Part shown: piece after piece, positions 47,601 to 59,600 of the stretch
How the letters are laid out: each line of letters begins with the position of its first letter
How positions within the stretch are numbered: the stretch's first letter is position 1
From: Gavia stellata
Lineage: Eukaryota > Chordata > Aves > Gaviiformes > Gaviidae
Direction of reading: 5' to 3'
Assembly (NCBI RefSeq): GCF_030936135.1
Contig: NC_082610.1
Span: 19,602,428-19,666,427 of the forward strand
DNA length: 64,000 nt
Translations under genes and position numbers: made by a program
Notes under the pieces: model-generated
Databases searched by the model: none
Seen by the model: the letters and a program-made list of their open reading frames with translations, nothing else
Told to the model about the DNA's origin: nothing

Positions 47601-50600
47601 TTTGAGAAGCTAAAAGGACCTCCCTGTTTCAAGAAACTTTGCAGACTTTAGACAGTATCAGTTGCACACAATTAATCTGAAATGCCTTTATTACTGACTC
47701 ACAAATGCTTCAGTTTTTCTATTCCTTAAACTGGCAAGAGAAAACTGAATGTTACTTCCAATTTGATTACTAGGTTGACAGTGCTCTGAAGGAGAGAGTC
47801 TCCTAAGCACAATCTTATAAACAGCTTGTGTTATTCGTCACCTTAAGGACAAGCCAATTCACTGTTTCCCTATTGAATGGTCATTCAGTTCAACAGCTTT
47901 AAAAACATTCTTAACAGACACTGAAGAGGAAAAGCAGTTATGAGTAGGCCAAAGACTTGAAAGACTTCAGACAGATAGGATACATACATAAGTTCAGACT
48001 TTCAATATGCCCCATGAAAGTAAGTGGAAAAAACCCAGAAATACTTAAAATTCACATTTTATTAGATAACTTTATCACCTTAGGCTTCTCAGCACACTTT
48101 ATATTTCATATGAACTTTTGATTCCAAGAATAGGTATTAGGATTTCTAGTGCCAATTCAAGTAGATATTCAGAGAAATAAGCTGCAGTTTAAATTCTGAT
48201 AATGAAGCTTATTCAAGTAATACTTGCATTGTCCAAACCAAAGCAGCTTATTACTCTTTAGCATTTTAAATTTTGATGACTGAGATTCTACAGAGGTCTG
48301 GGTCCATCATCTCCTACATGAGTGAGCATGGTAGGGTAAAATATCCAACTCAGGCATTATATTCGGTTGCTTTAAGTTTGAGGAAGCAAATGAAGCCCAC
48401 TTCAGCAATGCAGAACTGGCCATCTAGCTGTGTTGGAAATTCAGATCAGTACCTACTCAAACTTCCAAGCAGTTTCCAAAACATCAACTAGCAGCAGAAA
48501 GAGACAGCTTCCTTTACTCTTCATCACATGTATTTAGCTACAAGGTTATGAATAAAAGTTTCCTGGCGCTATTTGAAAATGGTCCAACCCTATGAGTAGT
48601 GGGGATCAGATGCCCCGCTTTCACACCCCACTTTCCCCCCACACCACTCCGATCACGGCTACAGCCACGTCAGTGCAAGGAGCATATGTGACAAGGCTTC
48701 AAGAGCAGATCAGGACCAGCATTCCGAAGCACCTCCAATCTCACTCCCTTCTTCCGCATAAGCAAAACAACAACTCACAGCATTTAAACATCCTACTACA
48801 TTTGCATGTCCAAACCTCCAGTGTCACCCAATGACTGATAATCACCCCTTTACCATTCCAAAGATGACCTGACAGCAGGCCAGATTAGAGGTGATTAAGT
48901 AACTCAAGGAAACAAGTGCCTCAGGACAGGTTAATAGCAAAGTATTTGAAGTATAAGGGAAGCCCAAACCAAATACAAATTAATCCAGATTTTGTAATTT
49001 CTTGATTTAGACTCAAAAAAAGAAACTGAAGTTATGCACTTCCAAAACCAACTCTTGCATAAGATGCAGAGAACTGGTTTATATTAATATGCCTGTAATA
49101 ATGGCCACAAGAATACAGACACGTAGCAAGACTAGTACACTGTACAAATGGAAACAAGTTAGGCCCAGAATAGAAGCAAGTACTTCTGTTTGCCTTGTCA
49201 TTTTAACAAAATACCTACAGATTTGCTTAAAACGGAATTTTTCCATTCTACAACACTGTTTTATAAGGGGCACTGCTCAAAACACTGAAGTGCAGGGCGC
49301 CTTGGCAGGTATTCCACCCAGCAAGAAGAACCAAAACAAAACACAGCTTCCCCCATACCCAACCCTGAAAAACTACTTACTTGTACCCACTCATCCACTT
49401 ACTGCTTTTAAGAAGTTAAGCATTTTCAGAGCTCAAGCATTCATGACACTGGTTCTGAAATATAAACTGTAGTTGCTATCTGTATGCACCTTGGTTCTTA
49501 GATAAAACAGGAGATAGTCCTGCCATGACATGACAGTTTTAATTTGACCTAGAAACTTCAATTAACCCCTAGAATGACAAGGCTAGAGATCACAGTTTAC
49601 TTCCCTCAGTTTATAAAGGTACATCTCTTAGGATCACAAAGTTTAACCAATTTTCACTAATATATCATACAGCACGTTACGAGTTTTCTTCTAATTTAAC
49701 TTGCCAACCTAAAGTAAGCTGGTTTTAAAGCAGTAACACTATTTACTGTATAAATAAGCCACAGCTCATACAATCTAAGGCTTGAAGTGTCTTCTGCTAT
49801 AGATTTTAGATTTCTCTTAATTGGATTAGATTATTTGTCCTGTGCACATGGCAGAGATACTCAAGTGTTCATGTCTAAGATACTTGCCAGCATTAGGAAC
49901 TCACTACTAGACTGAAGCAAGTCTTTTGCTCCTGGGTCCTTACTCTTCGAACAGAGGGCCACAGTAATATATGCCAAAAGGGTGCAAGTGTTTATGTAAA
50001 TAAACACCACTCCAACTTTGCTAAGGTAACACATTAGCACTCTAAAAAGACTTGAGAACACTTCCCTTATTTCAGCAATTCATCTGCTCCAGATGAAAAT
50101 TTTAATTTCTAAAACTATTAATTTCTTTTCCCTTTTACCAAGTGAAAAGCACATCTCATTAAAATGTTACCACTGAGTCTGGAGAGTTTGTACTTCATTT
50201 AGACTAATGGTGCAGAGAACATCGACCTCAGTCTGCAACATTGCTAACCTGAGTAGAATATTTAGTTACCTAAGTTTGGAAGCTAGGTCCTTGCTCTGGA
50301 TCTTTACGTTCTGTTTGTAAGGAAAGCACGTTGCAATATTTACTTTGAATTATTAGCAATTGTTTCTGTAACCTCAACAAACATGGTAATAATCACTGAT
50401 GTTAAAAATGGGGGGAGGAAGGGGGAACAAGAATAAGTACATCTCAGCCAGTTTTTCTTAACCCAAGATGAAATGAAGGCCATCATTTAAAAAAAAAAAA
50501 AAAAAAAATCACCAAAACCTCTCAGCAAACCTTTCAAGCAGCATTATCTACCCGTTATGCTCGCAGATTATCAGTTACTGCTAGAAACTGGGTTCTTTGT

Positions 50601-53600
50601 GTCCTAAGCAAGCAACAGAACATTAAGGGGAAGCCTGACCAAAATACTTCAGGAATTTGTGAAGTCAGCACCTTTGGTAGAAATGGATTGCAGCCTCAGC
50701 AACATAAAAATCAAAATCCCACCCCCTGTGCACACAGCTGTAGCAGTGAGTTGACAGGAACACCCATATTAAACAGCAAATTCAGATCTGAAGATTTATT
50801 CTCTCATGTTAAAAACTTGCATAGCATATGAACAAAAGCCTGTTTTGAATAATTCCTTCAGGCTGTTGTATTTTGAATGCAGTATATAATCTCATCTAGA
50901 CCTTGACCAAACATAAATAGCATAGCAACTAGCTGGTGATAAAAGTTTAACTCCATACATTGGTAATCAAGTTGAATGATTAAGTCTTAAGTAGTCTCCT
51001 TATTACTGATTACAGTCTATACGTGCCTGAAATCGCAGTTTGAGAGAGCAGCACCAGCACATCGGGTGTTAAATGTCACTGGGGACAGTCACATAACAAT
51101 GCTTAGGATAACTCATGAGTTAAAACCAAAGCTGAAGTGTCTAAAACCAAATTTCCTGAACTACAGCAGTTATATTGCATGGTAACCTTATGCAAATTTA
51201 ATTTATTATTTACATTAGAGGATGACAAAGCAAAACAAAACCTCACAGTGGCAGGTAGCTTCAGTTTGTTCCATGTACAGGGAAAAAGAAAACAGAAGTA
51301 TCAAAAACCAAGGACCAATTTTTACCTAGCTCTTCTGTCCCACTAAGCGGAGGGGGGGGGAAGGGGCTGTCAAAGAATGTGTTTGATTAATGTGATGAAA
51401 ACTTCTCAATTACTCAGCCATGGTAACACTCACTGAAGAATTTCTACATGCATATTTGATTTTTACAATCACTAGAAACACTTAAGTAACCTTAAGGATG
51501 GTTAAAAAGGAAGAGAAGTCCACTACTGATGGCAGTTGAAGGAGTGCTGTGCGGCAGAACTAGAGGCTTGCATATGCAATTGCTCCTCCTGACTTCCAGG
51601 CTGTTACACAGCTCCCAGTTTCAAGAAATTATCAGAGCTGTATTCCAACAAAACATGCCGTAGCCAAGCTATTCAACTTGGAGAGGCTTAATAAAGGTGA
51701 TGTCATATATACAAGCTGACGGGTAGAATAGTATTGAAGCCAGAGCACAACAAGATTATGTTCCACATCAGTTCAGGCCACATCCTTCTCACTTTCACTT
51801 ATTCACGCTTTTTCCAGTTTATCAAGACTATGATTAAATATCCATAACAAGTTATTAAAAGAGATGATTGCAAGCCAGTAAGTTTTGGCTGGCAATTTTG
51901 CAGAACAGACATATACTGTTTCTAGCTTTACAGCCCTAGTTTACAACTGCTGTTAATCTTCTCCAAGATGAGTACCTGAGCAAACAGATACCCAGCCACA
52001 ACATTGTCCAAGGCACTTCTGAGCGATTACTTCATACTTGACAGTTTGCCAGGCTTCAGACTCCATTGTGCTGCCTACTGCCTTCATTAGGCAAGGTAAA
52101 TTTAGTCTGCAGTGCACTATTATCTTTAATTACCATCTTGTTTAACAAAGATAGACTAGTGAACATCAAAAGTCATCGAGCTCTTCAGAGAACCAATTAC
52201 TATTCTTAAATCTCCTAGTAATCCAGGCTGCAGTCAGGACTTCAGTACTGCGTAAATAACACCTCCATACCTCAGTTTGGAGTTTAGCATTACAATCTAC
52301 AGAAGAATGAGAAAACAGAAGTTACAGGAAAGGGATTTGTTGGGTCCGTTCATTTGAAGAGAATGCTCGACACACCTTAATGCTAACTCAGCAGCAGGGT
52401 TGCAAGGCTAAATGAGCGCTTCAAGGTTGGAATTAGTGGGCTGCTTGTGGCTCACTTAGCCAGTGACCTGCTCCATCAGGATTAACTTGTTGCTACACTA
52501 ACTGTAGACTGCCTAAGCCAAGTTTGAGGCACAAAGCACATCCGTGCTGATTAACCAACAGCTACAAGTTCTTGGCTTTCATACAAACCATTTAGAGTCT
52601 GGTATATTTCTGACCAAGTCTACACATTTATTTCTCAAAGGGACAGGGAAGCACTTGTATACAAGTGTCTACACAAATACAGAGCAGAGCAGATTTCTGC
52701 AGGCGAGTTCTTGAGAGACCAGTGTACTGACAACATTTAAAGCAAAAAAAATTGCTTCATGAAAGTTTAGCTGTTGCCAGTACTCACCTGGCTCCAATCT
52801 GCTTATGGCCAGCAGCCCATGTAATTGAGCCCACCCAATAATTCATTTATTTTGAATTTATGCACAGGTCAGAACTGTTACATTGTTTTACCTCCTAGCC
52901 CTACTTGCCCTGTGGTCATCTGACAATCCTATGATTACAGATGTGCCATTATTCGCGTGAAGAACTATAAAGCATGTTGGGTAGGAGGCTCTATTAACAT
53001 AAGAAATATCTGCCAGCATTCTGTCATGCTTCTTGAAGACAAGCAGTAGTGTCAGCTACTATTTGTGGCACTACCATTTGTCTAACAGAACATGCCTCTG
53101 TCCACATTCAATTATCGAACAGGCCTTGAAGACAGGACAGCTCTAGTTTTCTGTTTAGGAGAGGAGTAATACAAATACTGCCAAGGCTAAGAGCAGCAGC
53201 TTCTCCTCTGAACTCCATAGTGGCTAGGAACATCTACTTGGGAAGAACACAGTTCTTACACAAAAGATAAATTCTCAATTTTAAAGATGTTAGATGTTTT
53301 CCTTGAGAGCTGCGAGTCATTGTTTTCCAAACATAACCATTTTTCTGTTTTGTTTTCATTAGCCTCTACGTTAGGAGCATCTAAGCTGATTGGCGAGTTA
53401 GGTGGGAGAGACACCACAGTCAAACTGCTACTAGCTTCCCTTCAGCAAAATATGTTGATATAGTTTCATAATCAGTTTGATTCAAGGCTATACTTCTTAA
53501 AAGACAACAACTCCACACTGTTCCTTCGCTCGGCTCTCCTCCTGGCACACACATTCCTGCTACTACCTTGTACTGTTGCAGGTCAGTTAGGGAGCCAAAC

Positions 53601-56600
53601 GGCTGAAAGAAAAATTGGTTTGTTTAATACCCAAAGGGTAATATCCAGCTTTACTACAAGTGATAATGACAGCAGAAGACAGCAGAATACATGACCAGGT
53701 AGAGAGCAAGTTCACCACATTCACCACCTAAACACACTTTAGCTGGCATACAGCAATCAAATTACCCACTTGCCTTTCCTATTGCTAAACCAGCTCACAA
53801 GCATGATGCTAAGACTACACTGCATTCTTAAACCCTGCTCTCAGGGGACAGAGAGAGAAACTGCTTGAAAGAGGGGGCCCAAATCAAAACAAACGCTAGC
53901 ATCGCTACAGCAAAAATGGTGCAAATACTTACAGGAAAATATTCACGTAAAAGTAATCAGTGCATCCATTCTTGCCTTTGTGAAAGAGCTTTTATAGTAC
54001 ATACATCTCGTATCAGTAAATTAAACCACTACTTTTACCTGCCAGCAGGACAGGTGCTCCTGTTACAGCTCTAGAGTATAGATTAGCCATTGGCTATGCG
54101 GATCATTAGCTTCATGAAGTAAAACACCAAATCCATCCTCCACCTCTCCCTAATCTCTCAGCTGGTTATTTAGCACAGCAGGGAAGAGGGCCAAAAGGGA
54201 GGCAGGTAGGTTACACAGCAGGTTAGAGTGGTCTGTTTGCTGTATGCCTGCCCTCACATTATGCCAGTTTGCCTGCATAAATTCCTTCATTCAGCTTAAC
54301 TTTCTAGAGTATTACAACAGAGGTGCAAGTTCCAGGTCCACCTGAGTATGGCTGAAGGAGGATGCTGGTGCTATTGTTTACAAACTCACTGTGCAACTAA
54401 TCCAAAGAGACTACTCTAAAATACTGCACCTCCAGAAGATGCTACTATGGCTTCAGTTTTGTTCAGAAATCGACCAGTTCAAGGCTGCAGAACAAGAAGC
54501 TTTTTGCTTAATGATGTATTAACATCCTGTTATGAACGAAAACAGGAGTGCATGCTGTCCTTTCACAAGATATGTTTGATCAGAGGAAAGAAGTGTCTGT
54601 CTGTCATATTGAAGATCATGAATGGCACAAAGGCAGCTGAAGATTGTTGTGCCTTGGGACATCCTGTTGTGATTAGATATCCATTACTACAGACAAAGAG
54701 ATCAGTGACCTACTGATCACATTTCAGAACTCCACAGTGTACGTTTTCTAATATTCTGCACAGTAGGTGAACTACTATCCACAGAACTGACTTCCTCCTC
54801 CAGTATGCTGCTAGACATTTGCCCCTGTTACAACCCTTCTCATGAAACAGCAGGGAGTCACAGGCTTTACTGTAATCCAGTAATCCATTAACTCCTTGTC
54901 CTCATAAGGGAAGGCAAATAAATGCAACAGAGCACACAGCAGCTTCCAAATCCTATCAAAATTCAGATACTCTAATTGCAGCAATTTCATACAAGTTTAA
55001 TTTAAATTTTAGGTGCCTACCATGGATTTTTTTTTTAAGAAAAAGTTAAGAAAAACACTACAGCTCAAACTGTGAAAGAGTTGGAGGAGTAACTAGGTAA
55101 TAGGGTCCAGCTTAAGACCAGATCTTTCCCCAATTGAACTGAAAGCTTACTGAAAGCTCATATCTGAGTGACCTTATGACATATAGAACACCTATTTGGC
55201 AGTTTAATTGACAAAATGACATTGACTCCTATCAAAAGAAAAGCTTTAAGCTAAGAAGATATGCAAAACTAGAAGTGCAAGGTTAGGCTACTACATAAAG
55301 TAGCTCTTCCTCCTTCCTTGACCAAGCAGCAGTCATTTCCTTGAACAGTATTTTCACACTGTGCAGTTACGCTCCCTTCAACAGAGTAAGGCAGTATTTG
55401 CACTTATTTAGTACAAGTCACTGTGGACTCTCTTCTACCTTAGTTCATGTTCAAATAATAGAAGAACAGTTTGAGGCTTATCCAAAGTCTCCTAGTTTAA
55501 CTATCACTTCTAAACTACTATTTCAGGGGCCTTAAAAAAATCCTATATGAGCTCATTAATTGATGCAGATATGTAACAGTCTCTGCAATAGTCCTTAACT
55601 TCCTCTTACCAGTCCTGATGGGCAGCCTTTATTCAAAGGATTTCAAATTCAGCAGATGTTATGTTGTATTTTCCAATGCCTCTAATGGAGAGGTTGGATG
55701 TCACATGAAAGATTTAGCTCTTTACTACCTCTCATCTATTAAGTATCTTCTTTGCCTACTCTCCTCTTTTCTCAGCCAAACATGCACAAATTCAACAAGT
55801 GTAAAAAACAAACAAATGCGAAAAAAACTCCAGCCCCTCAAGAGTTCCATGAAACAACCAGAAGAAAGCTAAGACAGAGAAGCCATGGGCAGAACACTAG
55901 TTTCATTTTACACATCCTCCTCAGATTAATCTCATGCTAATTGAGTTTTCCTTAAATCACTCTCCTGCAAATAGCAGCAAGTGATGCAAGACTTTGTGCT
56001 GCTTAGAGCTATAATAAGCACTCTCTTCGGGTTTTTTTCAGGCCAGAAACTGTCCATATTAGATGAGCGGCCATAGCCTTGCAAAAGAAACAGGAAAGCA
56101 AACCAAGATGCCATGCCTTGCCTTCAAACTTCTTCAAAGAGATAAGTAATCTAAGAATACAAATAAAGAAAAGTCATTGACTGTCTACAGAAGTAACTCA
56201 AGTCCTACTTAAACTATACCCAATGCAAGTAAGAACCTACACCTCAGAGGAGCAATGCAGTAGCTTTAGCCTACACAGAGAGCTGTATTACTGACATATA
56301 GCACTGAAACAAGCTGTATGTGCCCAACTCACCCTATATGAAGTTTGTTTCACTGTGTGGCTGTTCCCACAGAGAACAAACAACTCTATACATACCTATG
56401 TGGTCATTTAATTCATGCGCATGACCCTCCCACATACACAGGTAACACACTCCGTTATCTACCATCCAGTCAAAAAGGTGAGCATCTTGTGATGCATTTC
56501 ATGAACCAGCCTTTTTTAATCCCCTCTTGCTTATCCATAACCTGATGCACCAGTCCCAATTCAGTGAAGCAAAGCTACTGAAGTCAGACTTCAAGAAGCT

Positions 56601-59600
56601 TCAGCCTCTGGACAATCTCCCTGTCCAGTACAAAGAAGAATTAATGCATTAAGTTCTATGAGAAGAGATAGACCTTTGTTTAATATATCTGTTGGGGGTT
56701 ATTTAAGGAAAAATTATAGCCCGAGGATAAAGGAACAGTATCTTAGAACAGAACATACACAGAAACATTTGGAGAACAAACTAATGGAATCCTTCCTCCC
56801 TCTGTCCAACTTTTAAGGTGACACTGAAAAGGTAAGACAGTTATCTAAAGTACTGAGGGAAATGAAGAACTGTCTTGTCCTCCAAGCCTGTGGCAAAAGC
56901 AGCTTTCACCTCTGTGTAGGCCCATTTCATCAACCCAAGAGTAGATGACTTCCCGATTTTACAGTGGAGGCAGGGGTTACCAGTAGTACACTTAATATTG
57001 TAATTGAAACTATTTCTACACTACCACCTCCAAAAGAAAGGAGAAAAGCAAGCTTTCCTAGTTTTCAGGGTGAATAGCAGATAATACTGTGGTTGCAACA
57101 GAATAGGTTGAATGACGAATGATTTAAAAGTACTTCATCACCAGATAAGCATAAAGCTGTTCTCAAAAAAGAAAACAGACTCCTGATGATGTATCTGTCA
57201 GCTAAGACAGCTGGAGAGTTTATAAAGCACCATCTTGCATAAGCCAAATCACTTCAGCAGCTCTGCAGTACATACACAAAAAACTATGTAACATACTATT
57301 TAAGTATTTCTTGCAGGAGTCCATATGCTTGCAACACATGCAGATCTTCTTGGGTTTTAGCTCCTGAGGCACTTCAGCCAAGCAGTGACAAGGACTCTTC
57401 CTGACCTGAACTCCTAAGTCTGGATGGCATTTCACCAAACCACAGGATTCAGAGCTTTCCAGCTCCACTACCACCACAATCTATTTTACAGCATAGCCAC
57501 ACCTTGCTCTTTGCTCAGTGGGCCACATTTAACTAAGTGCTAATTAACTGGGCTATCTTAACCAAGAACTTCAGTTCAGCTTTCAAACTATAGTTTTCTC
57601 AACTCTTCTCTGGTGTCTATGAAAGATAAGCTAAAAAGCTATTTGCTGTACTACTTCATATATAAAACAACCAGGCAAATTTCTAGAAAAGCCCATACAT
57701 CTACTGGCAAGCTGTCAGGAATCTAAGAGAGTTCTTTTCTTAAAAACTTTTTTTTTTCCATGTTCACTAGGACCTCTATATGCAAAATACAGAGCCTACA
57801 ACAAGAGACTGCCCCGAGACAAAATTTTGGAGAGCTATCAGGAACCGGAGGAGAATTCATTTTCTTATATGATAGGATTTTGAAAATTCACTTGATACTT
57901 GTATGAATTAAGAACATTTTGCTTTGAAAAAGTCACTCAATATTACAGTTTCACAGAGACCAGAGCAAAGTCAAAGCGTTAAGCAGCACTTTTACCCCTT
58001 AAAATATTTTACAATTGCTGCTACAAGTAGTATGCTGACTTTTTTTTTTATGAAAAGCTTTACAGGCTTTTGAGAAATCAGCATATTTTAAGCAGACTTT
58101 TTAAAGTCACGTAGAAAGTAATTCTTATATTCAAAGTCATATGTGGCATAGAAGCATTTAACACACAGATCAAGAAGTTTAATAGATAACCCAAGTGCCA
58201 CAAATCTGCCTAACCAACACAGAAGGGACAACCAACATTTTAACTCTTAAAGACAGACTGGCAGTGCAAGCTGTTCATTCACCTACAATCAACTACAATT
58301 GTAAGCACTGAAAATTGCTCTCAAGTAAGAGTTTTTTTGAAGCCTGTATCAGACTGGTAAAAACAGATAGGCAAGACAATCATCACTCCCAAATCAGTAA
58401 TATAATAAACTTGTAAGAGAACGATGCATTATTTAGTGCTGCAGACGATGTAGGTACAAATGCCCAAGAAATAAGACTTGATGTAAGAAGATTAAGCATT
58501 TCCAAAGGTAGACAGTCTAAATTTACTTAAGTATCCCCCTGAAGTTTAGGTTATTTTATTACCGTGAAATCACATGCTGTGCAACCACCTGAGCACAGTT
58601 AGCACACAACAACTGCATTTTCATTTTTCAGCAATATTTATAATGCAGATTCCTTATCTGTGCAAAATCTTTCAGAAAAAAACACACATCATGTTTCAGC
58701 ATTACTCATAATCTGGAAGGGCTGTAGGCAAATTAAAAACGTCAGGCCCTTATGCTAGTGTTACAAAGGGATAAATGAGTCCAACAAAGCCAAAAGTGAG
58801 ACTGAAATTCAGAATGCCAGCAGGCATTTTGCACATCAGTGCAACTGTCAGATGCTTAGTCCAACTTTAAGGCTAGAAACGAGTTTAAGAGCTGCACTTG
58901 GTGTCTAGCTTTCATCTCAGAACAGGAACATTTTCTTAGATTTACAAGTCAAAAGATTGTGTTCACCTAAACAGCTGTTACTTTTTGTTCTTGACAAATA
59001 TCTAGATCCCCACTCTGAAGAGGGAGAGATGGAACTTAAGCCAATACCAGTGCCTGCAAAGCACAGAGTCTCTAGAGAGTGCTCTCAAGTATTTTTGGGT
59101 ATCTTAGTCAGACTACACCAGCCCATGGTTAGCTGGCAACACTCAGAGCTCCCTTAAAGGAAAAAGATTCAAATGCCATTAGACAGCTATTCGGAAGCTG
59201 CATAGATCACCTACTAGTGGGAACTATCAGCTCTTTCGCAGCTATTTGGAAGATGTAGTTACTTTCTTCATTAGGAAGATGAGAAAGATACAAAAGTAAT
59301 TACAGCTCCCAAATAGCTGTCTGGACAGGGACAAAACACTTGAGAAATATCAGTATTTGTTTAAACAGTGAAAGCGTTAACATTTTTTTTGTTTCACAAG
59401 TGAGTTACATCTTTGTCACTCTTGCAGACACTGAGAGCATGAGAGGTTTGTTGTCCAATCTGGACAGAGAGGTGGTTGTTCCATCAGAGTTCCCACACTG
59501 CCTATGCACTGGCAAGCTTGTAGGGAAATCAGTAGTTAATTTGTTCTATCATACTACCTTAAAACCTTGTTATTCCACATCTCTAAACATACGCTAGGAA

